A stretch of 64,000 nt of DNA from Podaxis mareebaensis (GCA_018524725.1 JAEUWP010000262.1:62001-126000), one strand, 5' to 3'. Shown: positions 1-11,659, counted from the stretch's first letter. The notes: generated by a model not told the origin, from the sequence alone. Translations and numbers: made by a program.

Positions 1-265
1 CGTCCAACCACCAGCAGCTTTGCCTGCCGATAAAACAGGTAAGTTATTCAGTTGCCATATATGCACTCCACAGAGATGAGACACCCATCTGGTTCTATAC
101 ATGAATGCCACCTAAAGGGTAGCCAATGTGTGTACTACATTAATCCTAGTTATCCTGAGTCCTATCCATCTACTTGAATGCTCGCACATCAAACTAACCC
201 CTAGTCTTATTCCAGGTAGTATATTGTGAACTATGAAAATGTACATAGATCCTCTGAGCAATATA

Positions 266-440
266 TCAAGTACTCTTTGCTAGACCTTCACTGAAAGCTG
301 CCAGCTTGTCAGCTACTTGCTCTATCAATTGCCTCTCCATGAGTGCATTTCTCCATGTGAGCACTTTTTGACTCCAGAATCTGCTTGATTCCTTGGTTTC
401 TGCATACCATACACCAGCTAACCCTGCAGAGATTGCACAT
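266..440 (-). pseudogene. 3' fragment of ADP-ribosylglycohydrolase gene
   Basis: Matches the last ~170 bp of the intact gene whose stop codon is at 14907-14909. The equivalent stop triplet is at 266-268. The rest of the gene is missing: sequence jumps at about 440 to the region upstream of the intact gene's start (16377 onward). The fragment has no start codon and no catalytic motifs, so it is a relic. Confidence 0.85.
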
Positions 441-1763
441 AATCCTCAAAGGCAATGGGAACTGCAATTCAATCTGTCAGTCCTGCCAGAGTTAATAGAA
501 ACCTGCTCAAATACAGCCTTTCAAGTCCAGGCAGGGATTGAAGTGCCTACCTGGGCATCACCAGGTTGCCATATACATGGCACTGACTACAAGTCCTTGA
601 CAATAATGAAATATGAGATAAGATAATTTCTCACCACCTTTGCAACAGTCTACTATGCAAAGCAAATGAGACTCACAACTTCCTCCAGCACCCAAACTCC
701 ACAATGCTTATCTGAAGCTTGATTCATCCACCACAGACCTTCCAAACAGCCCAACATAGTTTGACACATTGGATACAGTTAGTTCCACATTCCTGAACAA
801 TGATTGTGGGGTCTGAAACTGTCTATGCAGCTCACAAGCACTTCTTGTCTCCCTTGCTTCAATTAGCAGGTGAGGATGAAGGCAAGACCTTCACATTGGT
901 CAAATATCCAAGTAAGTGCCACTTTTCTTATTCATACCCTGTCTCAACAGTCATCTTCTCTATAGGTGGCACAAGATCTCACCTCACTAATGGTGAAATT
1001 GACATTGCAATGTACAGTTAACCTTGCTACTTCTCCAAGACTACATTGATGCCAATAGTGCTAGCACCTTGACCAATCCACTCATCTCTGGCATTGTGAA
1101 TGGCTCCAAGGCCTATAAACTTATTGGCAGCTATGTCTCATCTCCCTTGAACTGGTATGATTCCCTATGCAATGTCCTGCTTTTATTTGGATGCATGATG
1201 TTTCTAGGGCCATAATTACTGGTGTCAACTTGGAATATAAGGATATCTCACAATTGAAAAGAAAAAAACTCGGAATCTCATGATATGGAAGATGAGTGAA
1301 GTGATTTCTCATGGACAAGGCAGCTTCTAACAGGGAATCAGTGGAAGCTACACAACGGCATATGTTATGGTTATGCAACAGAGATGGCCCATTGAAAACC
1401 TCCAGTTCCAAGGTACATGAGTTTTATTGCTTTGAACAGTATCTAAAGTTTCAAGCTATGCTAGTGAACAATGACATTTATGGCCTGATTGATTCTGTGA
1501 ATGACAGGTCCACAAGTACCTTCATGTAGGAATGGTTCACAATGAAACTATTTGCAGATGTTGGTGAAGTCCACTTCATAGGTTTTGTCCCCTGAAACTC
1601 TCAAGAGGCAAACTATTCACTGCTGTTGATAGATTGGATCTGTCCCTACTCCTTGGCCTTCTTGGCTTATTGTGGCTCACCCTGATCATGCTGAAACCAA
1701 GGCTCTCAAGAGATTCCTCCAGGAGTTGACAACCTATGTCCAAAGCTTCAATTCACAGAAGAA

Positions 1764-2412
1764 TGCTGAGGAATTAATCAGCATTATGCTTATGTGTACA
1801 TTTGCCATCAGCAGTACATGATGTATCCTCAACTTGTACACTCTGCATTGACTGAGCATATATATTTTTGGAACCCTCCATAGCTTCATGCTATGTTTAG
1901 ATTGATCTATTTCTAATAATACTTTTATACACTTGTGTAGATATATGGCCTGTGTTAGTATTACTCATATCCTCATGGTTTATGACTAGTAGAAACATTT
2001 CATTGATTCTTATGACTCCTGTAGCATATGGTAGAGTCATGTTCTTTCTTATTTTATCTTTTACATGCACATTACTCATATTATACATGCATATGCTCTA
2101 TGTTTTCTGACTCATGCATGTATTCTACCCTTGACCCAGTGTCATAGCTCTACTGTATTTAAACCCTTATGTAGTAGCATACTTTCTACACTGGAGTTTT
2201 ACATTCCTTGTCTACTCAACTACTCAGCTCTCATAAGCTCAATATTCCTTGCTACTTTCAATTCAGTCTTATCTTCTCTGGTACTCCCCAAGACTCACCT
2301 TTCCCACATTTCTCAGGCTTTCTCCCCATTCAACTAGCCTTGGATTGTGAGTAACTAGTTTACTCTCCACTGACACTATACTTGTATAGCAGCAACCATT
2401 CTCCCCTCATCA
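1764..2412 (+). repeat. 5' LTR of the Copia element
   Basis: 649 bp, TG...CA, aligned end to end with 9095-9743. Most differences between the two LTRs are TG in one and CA in the other at the same site, as expected if both descended from CG. LTR divergence here therefore reflects methylation-type decay and would overestimate the age of insertion. Confidence 0.95.
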
Positions 2413-2430
2413 GGTTATGGGCCCTGAGAC
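2413..2430 (+). other. candidate primer-binding site
   Basis: Directly after the 5' LTR comes GGTTATGGGCCCTGAGAC, the normal place for tRNA-primed minus-strand synthesis. I cannot name the tRNA with certainty from sequence alone. Confidence 0.6.
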
Positions 2431-2589
2431 TTTCCTTCCTAGAATTCTCTCCTATGAATTTAGGATTGAGATAAAGATGTCTTGGGATAAGCCTATCTCT
2501 ACCTTCATCATTATCTGTATATAATGTTATACTAATACTCCTATTCTTTATGCTTAGTCAATTACTTATCAGCCAATTTCTTTGATATG

Positions 2590-4972
2590 TCAAATATGGC
2601 CTCAACTATTGCTACTTCTTCCCTTCCTAAACTTGAGGGCCCTTCTAACTACAAGTTCTAGGCTCGTCACCTTCAAGGAGCTCTTTCCTTGATTAGTGTT
2701 ACCAGTTCTACAGAAACAGGCTGGTCTCTGACCAAAGGAATGGTGACAGCACCTGCTCAGAATGACACAGCTGAAACAGCATGTTAGAATCAGATGAAGG
2801 TACAAGTCTTATCAATTATCGAAAACATGTTGCCTGACTCCATGCTACTTCATGGTAGAACAGCTCCAGACACCTTATGGACTTATCTCTGAACTCAGTT
2901 TGGAACACTTGGTCCTGCTAATGTTTATGGACTGTTTACCAGAGCTCTGAAGAAGAGAATTACCAGCAAAAGAGATATTGCAGTTGATATTGCTGAAATG
3001 GCAACTCTCTTCACTCAGGTCGAGGAAGCTACTGCTGCCATCCCTGAGGTTCTCAGAGCTATGGTTCTTCTTTTGGCTATTCCAGACAATTGGGATTCAG
3101 TCCAACAATCGTTGTTGACAAATAATACTACAATTGCTGCCTTAACTTGGCGAGTGGTCACAGATGCTTTAAATACTGAATGGGCTCAGAAGAATGGACA
3201 CAACAAAATGTCTGCTCATCTCTCCAATGCTCAATCTGCTAATAAAGCTAAGCTTTCCAATGACCAAGGCAGTCCTTCCACCTGGAACAAATCTTGTCTG
3301 GGTCCACCTTGGAGTTGATTGTCCCTCAGCCTATTGGCCAGGATAAAACCTCCAATAGTCCCAAGCCTCATGGCCAACAAGGTGGTCAGCCTGGTCAATG
3401 GCAGACCATCAAGCCAAAGAAGAAGAGGGCTCCCAAAAAGAAGAAGTCCCCTAATGCCTCAGCCAAACCAGCTGATTCCATGGCAGGTTTTGCTGCACCT
3501 GCCCAACTAGCAGCAGCATCTCCACTTCCCCCTGCTGGTGTTGGTAGACCTTTTACAGGTCCTGATATGCACTCTTTTGACCTCTTGGATTGGATCCAAA
3601 GGCCCAAGAATGCTCCATACATTCTGCCTCAGGCTCTGATCCAGCAATGCCTTGCTGCTATAGTCCCACAGAATCATCCCCTGCTTCCTTCACTTTCTTG
3701 ATGGGTACAGTCCCAAAACCCTGTCCCCATCACCCCTACTTACTCTTCTGCTTTGCAGGAGAAACATAAGTTTGAGGAGTCTAAAATAGAGGCAAGTAAC
3801 CTCTGTTTTGTTGCCCTTCTTGAGCAAGATTTAATCAATATTGCACAGGAGGCACAAGAGACACTCAAGGCAATGAAATGTCAATAAACTGATATGGTGT
3901 CCAAATCACTGGATCAGATTCAACAGGACATGGTGACCCACACCTATTGCTATCACAACATCAATCATGCCCATAAGCTTCATCGTGCTCCTACTAAATA
4001 AAGCATTGTGGAGCTGATTGAGGAAACCTTACTCCTTATGTCACTAGAAGATGTATCCAAGAAAGTGAAAACCTTTGATGAAGACTTCCTGCCACTTCCA
4101 GGACAGTCTGGTCTTCTTCCACAAGGTCACCCAATTGAGGTAAAAACCTACTCTTAGCATGTCCACATGGGTAAATAGACTAAAAATCCACTAAAGAAGG
4201 CCTCATCTTCCATGCAGAAGCCTGAGCAGCTATATGATGTCATCGAAGAAGCTCTTCATGAACACGAGGAAGAGAAGCAGAAGAAGGCATGTGAACTTCA
4301 CTTCAAGAAGAAGGCTAAAGTTCAAAGGGAATGCTACATCCCTCATGTAAGTCACTTCTATCAAGACTTAATGAACCAATTAATTCATTTTGGTGTAATT
4401 AAAGACACTTGTGAAGTTAATAAAAATGTATGTGTTAACCCTATTGGTCAATTACAGCTTATTCATTTCCTTGTTACCCAACAGGGAGAACAAAGCTCTC
4501 AAGCCTTGCAAGAGGCTTCTGCTGTTATCGACAAAACCCTGAAGGTTACTCCTCTGATCCTAAAGATCAGGAATACCTTTACTCAATAGGTTTAACAGAA
4601 CATGAATGGGATGAAGCAATGGTGCCTTCAACCTCATCAGTCAATGTTCTGCCTGCACCACCTTCTTCTCCACACCTTCCCGGAGCATCTCATCCCAATG
4701 ATGAGATTGATCTCATCAGAAGTAATGTTGAAGATTGCCCACCTCTTGTCAACAGTCCTCATCACCTCTCTGACATCGATTACAATGCCAATGACATGAG
4801 TGATGCCAATAGTGACTTCGAGAAGAAGAAGGCCATGGGGTATGTAATCTATATCTTATTACCATCATCAGATGCTGATCACCTCCACACTCAGACTGGT
4901 CACAATACTTCCTCTTGGGAAGAAGAAGGGCAAGCTCAGCAAGAAGTGCCACACCAAGGCCAAATGTCATGA
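2590..4972 (+). pseudogene. Copia gag and gag-pol linker remnant
   Basis: Around 2600 the frame reads LEGPSNYKF followed by a stop and then ARHLQGALSLI. This is the usual N-terminus of Copia gag, with a Trp codon turned into TAG. Recognisable gag continues through 2998-3318. A Lys- and Pro-rich stretch (3294-3701) and fragmentary open frames (4212-4589, 4619-4972) follow. The frame is broken by many stops and shifts. Confidence 0.75.
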
Positions 4973-5062
4973 GGTTTAGAGGGTCACCTGTACAGGGCAG
5001 AAGGAGGAAGAAGAGATGAGCACCTACTGTCACAGGAATGGGTATTTAGGTGGCTCATAAAT

Positions 5063-6583
5063 TTGGACAATTTTTGCAATGTATCATGTATGGATTTCAT
5101 AGTGATGTGCACAAGCACATCTTGTTTTAATGTCATCTATTCTGTGCATGAACCACCTAATCCAAAATCCTCTAAGATCAACTATCTTGATGATGAAGGT
5201 ATAATAAGAATGGATGAGTATAATGCTATTTGGTTATTAGATTCAGGAGCATCTGGGCATTATATGCCTTATATGGAAGACTTCATTGACTTCCAATATT
5301 ACCCTGAACCTATAACAGTATATACTACAGGTGATCCTATGATATCACCAGGTCACAGAACAATCTTAATTGAAACTGTGATTAATATAGATAACGGCAC
5401 ACAGATTCTTAATCATTCATATCTATATCTGGTGCATTACCTACAAGGTAGTGGAGATCAATTGTTATCAGTTGGGCAACTTGCTAAAGCTAGTGCTAAA
5501 ATTGAAACAACTGATACATGCTCATGTGTCAATGATTCTCTTGGCAAGCCAATACTAGTTGCACAACCCTTAATTGGTTGTTCAAATACCCTTCATTATG
5601 TGAAGAATAAAATCATTACATCACAAAGTGATATGCATGCATTTGCAACTAGTACTGTACCAGGGTATGACATCCTTCATAACAGGATGGGACACCCATC
5701 AGATTGTATCCTCAAACACTTTGAGACAAGTATGATCAGCTTTCCTCATGTTGAAATTCCCAAAAATAGCATGAAACCATGTGAAGGTTGCGCTATGGGA
5801 AAGATGCATCAGAAAAGCTTTAATATAAACTTCGAAAGAGCATCAAGGCCTCTAGAAAGAATCTATTTGGATCTTTTAGAATTGCTTACAGTCAGTTACT
5901 GAAAATACAAATGGGTAATGACTATTTTAGACAACTTCTCCTCAAACACTTGGATTCATTTACTTTATAAAAAATCTGAAGCTCCCACAGTAATGAAGAA
6001 CTTCTTGATGTTAGTTGATAAACATATTGGTAGTCCAGTAAGGTTCTTACACACTGATCAAGGAGGAGAATACATCCAAGAAAGCTTACAAGCTCTCTTA
6101 CGCTCTCAAGGAATTATCTATGTGACTAGCACTCCACATGCTCACCAACAAAATGGAAGAGCAGAGTGTCTCAACCATACCTTAATGAATAAAGCTGAAG
6201 CCATGCAGCATCATGCTTGTATTCCAAACAGTTAGTGGAAATTTGTGATTGATACAGCTTGTTATCTTTACAATTGTACTCCCATGTCACACTTAAATTG
6301 GAAAACCCCTCAAGAAGTTTTAATGGGTGTAAAACCAGATATTTCTAAATTCAGAACCTTTGGATGTGGTGCTTATGTGTTCCTACCCAAAGAAGTCCAT
6401 GAAAACAAACTATCCCCAAAATCAGAATTAATGATATTCCTGGGATATTCACCAGACTGGAAGAATTATCTGTTTATGTGTCATCTGCAAGGCAATGTAC
6501 TTTACATCATGCCTACTGCTATATTTGATGAACAATTCTTCCCTAAATGTTCTGAAAAGAAACACCAAAAACAGGGTAGTTGA
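5063..6583 (+). pseudogene. Copia protease and integrase remnant
   Basis: The aspartic protease motif D-S-G-A is at 5240-5251 in the context WLLDSGASGHY. A GAG-pre-integrase zinc-binding region follows (RMGHPSD near 5686, CEGCAMGK near 5782). The integrase core includes HTDQGGEY near 6053 and the Q-N-G-R-AE motif near 6148. The frame is interrupted by a TGA near 5900 and a TAG near 6234. Typical Copia order; not functional. Confidence 0.88.
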
Positions 6584-7559
6584 AGTTCTTCTTCAAGAAC
6601 TCCTACACCTTCTAGTGAGGTAATTATTTACCCTAGATCAGATAACAGAAGGACACCACCACTGGAACAACCTTTCGCACCAGTCCCTCCTTCTTCTAGT
6701 TCATCATCACCATCACCTGATCCTAGACATTGGCATGAAACTCCAGAACATGATGACAATGATGATAAGGATAACAGTGATAATAGTCCAAGAGAAGATC
6801 ATGAATCTGATCTTGAATATGCTGATCTTAAAGATTATCCTGATCTAGAAAAACATTCACTTGTGCCAAGCACTGATCCAAATAATAATCGAGATTCATC
6901 TCCATATTTCAAAGACTTTGAAGAATAAGGTGATGATAGACTATATATGGCCTCTCCCCCTGTTCCTCAGCCTCCAAGATTAAAAGATTTTAAGCAATGT
7001 GGTGATGATCTCCCGAATAGGGAATCATCTAGTGATCCAATACCTGAAATGTCTTTCAGTGAACCTTATCAAAAGGATAAGGCTATACCAGAACAACGAG
7101 GTACCAGAATAACACCTATTGGGTTTAGCCCTCCAAGGCCTTCCCATAAGTGTCCAGCCACATCTCTGCCATGGATGCAACAGTGGCAACAAACTTTTAA
7201 TCAACATCCTCAAAGAGAATGTTGGGTCTCTTCTAAACCTGGAAATATATATGGAGATCAACATCCAGCAAAAGTACTATGTAATTATTGAGGCTTCAAA
7301 TGGATACCTCTGAAAGGAGAACCATTACTAAAGCAAGTGCACAAATGAAGCCCTGTAGCACTTCCTAATATTGAGAATGAAATGCCACCTGATGAACAAA
7401 TGCTTGATTCTTCACAAACTTCTACGTCAATGGAACTAATGATGGTATATCACATGAATAAGTTATGCAAAGAAGGAGGAGTATAGTTCATTGATTTTCT
7501 TTTTGCAAATAAAGTTAATGCATCATATACCCCAAAAGTATTCAAAGACTTAGTGAAAC

Positions 7560-9059
7560 TCCCTAAAGAGATCCATGATAAGTGGTATAAAGCTTGTCTT
7601 GAAGAAATAGATGCATTAAATAAATGACAAGTCTATGAACTTGTTCAACTTCTGAAAGGAAGAAAAGTGATTGGTAATTGATGGGTATTTACTCCAAAAT
7701 CTGATGGCAGATTCAGATCCCAATTAGTCACACAAGGGTTCTCACAAATCGAAGGCATAGACTTTGATGAACTCTTCTCTCCTGTTGTCCGGTATGAGAC
7801 TGCATGATTGCTATTTGCAATAGCTGCCCTTGAGGACTGGGATATGTTTGGTCTTGACATGAAGACTGCTTATCTCTACAGACACCTTAAGGAAGAAATA
7901 TATATGTGACAACCAGAAGGTTTCATCCAAAAAGGACAAGAAACCAAAGTATGGCACTTGAAACATGCCTTATATGGTCTCAAACAAGCTGGCCAACAAT
8001 AGTGGCTTGAAGTAACCAATTCAATGAAAGAATTAGGCTTCAAACGAGCATCGCTTGATGCTGGAGTCTATTATTATTATGATACATGAGAGAAATCTCT
8101 TATCATCACACTACTTTATGTGGATGATGTGGCTTTCTTAGGACTGCATGGGTCAAAAGTTCTTCATGGAAAAATGGGAATGTCAATTCCTAGGTGAATT
8201 AACTGAATTCCTTGGAATGCATATTACAAGAGATCATGATAATCAATTGATCATGATTGATCAGCAACCTTATCTTGATAAGGTCTTAGAACATTTCAAT
8301 GTGGTTGAAAAAGCCAAATCTACTCCATTGCTGAGAGATTTTGTCTTTACTACAGCAAAAGAACAGGCATCTGCAAATTTTAGGCAGAAGTACCAACAAC
8401 TGGTTGGATTTTTGATGTACTTGATGATCGGATCATGTCCTGATATTGCATTTGCAGTTGTCAAGTTATCCCAACAGATGACAAATCCATCATAGGAACA
8501 CTATAAAGCTGGCTTACATACTTTATGATACCTTTGTGGCACATCTAAATATGCCATTGTCTTTGACAGACAAACAAACAAAGGAATCAATGTGTTCTCA
8601 GATTCAGATTGGGCACAAGATCCAGAAACCAGGAAATCAGTCACTGGCTTCTTTATTAGAATTGCCAGAGCAGCTGTTTCATGGCTATCATGGTGCCAGA
8701 AAACTGTTGCCTTATCATCAACAGAAGCTGAATACATGGCTTTATCTGATGCTAGTTGACAGATAGAGTGGACAATTAATTTGCTCACTGAAATCAGCAT
8801 TAATCCTGAATGGATTAAAAAACCACACTTATTCAGTGATAACTGAGGTTCAATATTTTGGGCCAAAAATCCAGTTACCAAAAAATGTTCAAAACATGTG
8901 GATGTTAAATACCACTATATCCACAATTTACTTGAGGATGAAAAATTCCTCTTGTATAGTATTAAAGGAACTGAAAATCCTGTAGATTTATTGACAAAGA
9001 ATCTTGACACACAGAAGTTTAACTTCTTCTTGCCATCTTTAGGTGTCAAATTCTTTTAA
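7560..9059 (+). pseudogene. Copia reverse transcriptase and RNase H remnant
   Basis: The RT fingers-palm region is visible (QGFSQIEGIDF near 7737, LDMKTAYL near 7852, LKHALYGLKQ near 7957), as is the catalytic Y-V-D-D at 8117-8128. RNase H runs to the final stop at 9057-9059. At least seven in-frame TGA codons (7625, 7679, 7805, 7907, 8526, 8757 and 8844) sit where Copia proteins normally have Arg, consistent with CGA turning into TGA. Other stops look like Trp TGG changed to TAG. Confidence 0.88.
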
Positions 9060-9080
9060 AACTTCATGCTCCAACAATTT

Positions 9081-9094
9081 CGAGTGAGGAGGAG
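9081..9094 (+). other. polypurine tract
   Basis: Purine-rich GAGTGAGGAGGAG ends directly at the first base of the 3' LTR (9095). This is the expected plus-strand primer position. Confidence 0.7.
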
Positions 9095-9743
9095 TGTTGA
9101 GGAATTAATCAGCATTACACTTATGCATACATTTGCCATTGGCAGTACATGCTGTATCCTCAACTTGTATGCTCTGCATTGACTGAGCATATATATTTTT
9201 GGAACCCTTCATAGCTTCATGCTATGTTTAGATTGATCTGTTTCTAATAATACTTTTATACACTTGCATAGACATATGGCCTGTGTTAGTATTACTCATA
9301 TCCTCATGGTTTATGACTAGTAGAAACATTTCATTGATTCTTATGACTCCTGTAGCATACAGTAGAGTCATGTTCTTTCTTATTTTATCTTTTACATGCA
9401 CATTACTCATGTTATACATGCATATGCTCTATGTTTTCTGACTCATGCATGTATTCTACCCTTGACCCAGTGTCATAGCTCTACTGTATTTAAACCCTCA
9501 TGTAGTAGCATACTTTCTACACTGGAGTTTTACATTCCTCATCTACTTGACTACTCAGCTCTCATAAGCTCAATATTCCTTGCTACTTTCAATTCGGTCT
9601 TATCTTCTCTGGTACTCCCCAAGACTCACCTTTCCCACATTTCTCAGGCTTTCTCCCTGTTCGACCAGCCTCAGATTGTGAGTAACTAGTTTACTCTCCA
9701 CTGACACTATGCTTGTGTAGCAGCAACCATTCTCCCCTTGTCA
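9095..9743 (+). repeat. 3' LTR of the Copia element
   Basis: 649 bp, TG...CA, same length as the 5' LTR. It is followed by the GAGAA target-site duplication (9744-9748) and then by the resumed exon of the interrupted PBP-like gene. Confidence 0.95.
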
Positions 9744-9779
9744 GAGAATTGCACAAAGAACAATGTTGACTGCCAGATC

Positions 9780-10583
9780 TAATATCAGAATTCGAGTTAA
9801 CCATGCACCAATGAGGCAAGAATGGGCAGAACAAACCTGCTGGACTCTTGGCCTTGAGGTCCTCCAAGATCTTACTAGCTTTCTCAAAGAAACCTTATTC
9901 TCCTAGTGCCTTTGCTTTCTGAAACATTGCCTTGTAATTGTTCTCATTCTTTCAAAGAGCCTGTATATAAGTGGGATGTCAAGTTCTGCTTATGGGTGAT
10001 GTCAGTCAAGATGATTGACCTTATCTGCAGTCTCTGCCACACGCTTCCAGTTCTGGTTTGTGACATGGCAGGCGGACATGTTTGCATAAATCTTTTCTAC
10101 GAGGTCATCCACCTGTCAAAGTGACTAGTGGCTAATGGGGGGTGTATTGGTGGAGCGACGAAAATCTGAACCTCTGTTCTCTCTTTGGTTTTCGGGTCCT
10201 TTGTTGCATCACTCGCAGAAGCTGGTGCTTGGGAGAGACTGAAGCTCTGCAAGCCAGTTCTAGCACATAATGGTATCCGTGAGTCTTGGTCGTGGCACTG
10301 ATCGATGAAAATATACTTGCCTATTCCCAGTAGATACATGAGCGCCTGAGTATCTTGGGTTAGGAAGAGTGTGGGCAACAAACAAGAGGCGCTCACCTTG
10401 TAATATGCCTTCAGCGCTGGGAGCGTGTTCCTTCAGCATTCAAAGAAGTTTGAGGCACAACACCATGTACCTTCCTCGGTGTCGCCATTCTTAAAGGCTT
10501 GACCACCAGCATCTTTCTTTTGCTTTCCGGTGCTTAGCTTGGCTTCAATGCCAGAGTGAACCGAGTCCAAGTTATCGATGGAT
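9780..10583 (-). pseudogene. degenerate copy of small TPR protein gene
   Basis: Aligns with the intact TPR gene at 18274-19269 from the exon encoding LEDLKAK down to, but not including, the ATG: similarity ends at about 10583 inside the start region. The 3' exons are deleted. Frames are kept in places, but the start codon and C-terminal coiled region are absent. CpG loss is heavy near 9780-10050 and much milder after that. Confidence 0.85.
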
Positions 10584-11651
10584 GTGGGTTTGAAAACCCG
10601 CATGGGTTGAGTTCACAGGTGTACAAAATTGAGGCCAAAAACTTGTCAAAAATTCGGAATTCTCACCAGGCCTCACTAGTCACTGCTATTACCATTCTCG
10701 TCCTCCACCTCATCCAATCCAGCCAAGTCTAATGTCTCAAATCATCCGTCTTGACGGTTACATTTATTATATATATTTTATGAGTCCACTATGTGCTCCT
10801 GTGGCCCAGGACTGGCTCTCAAACCTCTTCCTTAAAGTTCTTTTCGCTACTACCTATAATTCATCATCGTGTTGAGGGACGCTTGCAGGAGCTTGATTCT
10901 CAGCGGGAAGTTCTCTAACCTGAGTTTTCTGACTTGCTTGGGAGGCATGTAGATAGGAGGGGTCAACGTAGTTGAAAATGAGTATTTCTGCAGCATTGGC
11001 TACTACAGTCATACACGTGCTATCATGTTTGGAAACTTGACCCTTGACGTACCGTCGCGCACTTGCAAACATCAGTTGGTAATCCAAATCAGGAAGGACA
11101 CCCGCAGGTACCCGCCATACGGGTACGGGTTTGGTGAGGGTACAAATTTCCTGACCCGTACCCTCACCCGTCATACCCGTGGTGCTTACCCGCGGGTATG
11201 TGCCAAGCCGTGCTGATCCCTAAGCTGAATGCAATCTCTATTTTTAAACACACTATCACACTGGACACCTGACGCCTACGCACTTCGCTGGACCGTGACA
11301 GATACATTTTCCAGGCCTCTACGCTCTTTCTTCGGTCACTTCATGGGAGTTTTGCCGGTTCAATGAACACTGGACCTCGCTGCTAGGGCATTTTGGACTG
11401 TTACAAACGTGATTTTGCAGTCTACAACCTCAAGAAAATGACTTCAACTTGGGCATGATCACACACTGCAATCTTTCCTCCCTTCGCTACATGTTCCGAC
11501 AATCTTACTGCCAGACCCGACAGGTTATCGATCCGAAGAGGTGCCAACTTTTCTCGGGTACCAAGGCAGCACCCACTCCGTGGTACAATGAACAGGAATG
11601 TGCGACGAAGTATTTTGACTCCTTAGCCGGGTATTTTCCGCGCACGATGCG
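10584..11651. other. intergenic, no gene supported
   Basis: Spacer between the duplication end and the GH7 gene. Short open frames on both strands show no family features. The only structure seen is a GGGTAC-rich palindrome near 11100-11205. The distal part is the promoter region of the cellobiohydrolase gene. Confidence 0.6.
11133..11168. repeat. 11-bp inverted repeat in a GGGTAC-rich patch
   Basis: GGTGAGGGTAC (11133-11143) and its exact reverse complement (11158-11168) are separated by 14 bases. Weaker inverted similarity (CGGGTAC-like and GTACCCG-like words) extends outward to about 11110-11200. It could form a hairpin. It may be the remnant of an element end, since no coding sequence or target duplication is visible. 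Confidence 0.6.
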
Positions 11652-11659
11652 TATTTAAG
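11652..11659 (+). promoter_or_regulatory. TATA-like box upstream of GH7 gene
   Basis: TATTTAAG lies 67 bases upstream of the cellobiohydrolase ATG, a plausible TATA position for a strongly expressed secreted enzyme. Seen by motif and position only. Confidence 0.4.

Larger units (their letters stand above)
1764..9743 (+). mobile_element. Ty1/Copia LTR retrotransposon, full length but dead
   Basis: A 7,980-bp element with two 649-bp LTRs (1764-2412 and 9095-9743), each starting TG and ending CA. It has a primer-binding site after the 5' LTR, a purine tract before the 3' LTR, and domains in Copia order: gag, protease, integrase, reverse transcriptase, RNase H. The target-site duplication is GAGAA (9744-9748), with the left copy mutated to AAGAA (1759-1763). 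The paralogous uninterrupted site near 17718-17724 carries a single GAGAA, which fixes both boundaries. Many in-frame stops show it is inactive. Integrase lying before reverse transcriptase is the Copia, not Gypsy, order. Confidence 0.97.
756..9772 (+). pseudogene. Ca3427-type periplasmic-binding-protein-like gene, split by Copia insertion
   Basis: Decayed copy of the 10-exon gene at 16703-18057. The start codon reads ATA (756-758) where the intact gene has ATG, and several codons have changed by C-to-T or G-to-A transitions. Exons and introns can be followed to 1763. There the Copia element interrupts the counterpart of exon 8, and the exon resumes at 9744 for a few codons. The last two exons are deleted. 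It cannot make a product. Confidence 0.9.
1..10583. repeat. left (decayed) arm of a segmental duplication
   Basis: Apart from the Copia insertion, this stretch aligns in order and orientation with 14634-19269. Base 1 corresponds to about 14634, and the similarity stops at about 10583, exactly at the start codon of the TPR gene. Internal losses relative to the other arm are about 15075-16376 (most of the ADP-ribosylglycohydrolase gene, junction near 440) and about 17746-18455 (end of the PBP-like gene to the 3' end of the TPR gene, junction near 9775). Where the right arm has CG, this arm usually has TG or CA. The arm may extend left of the window. Confidence 0.9.

Noticed and set aside
10854..11174. 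106-codon minus frame upstream of the GH7 gene
   Set aside because: Overlaps the GGGTAC palindrome and has no domain features.
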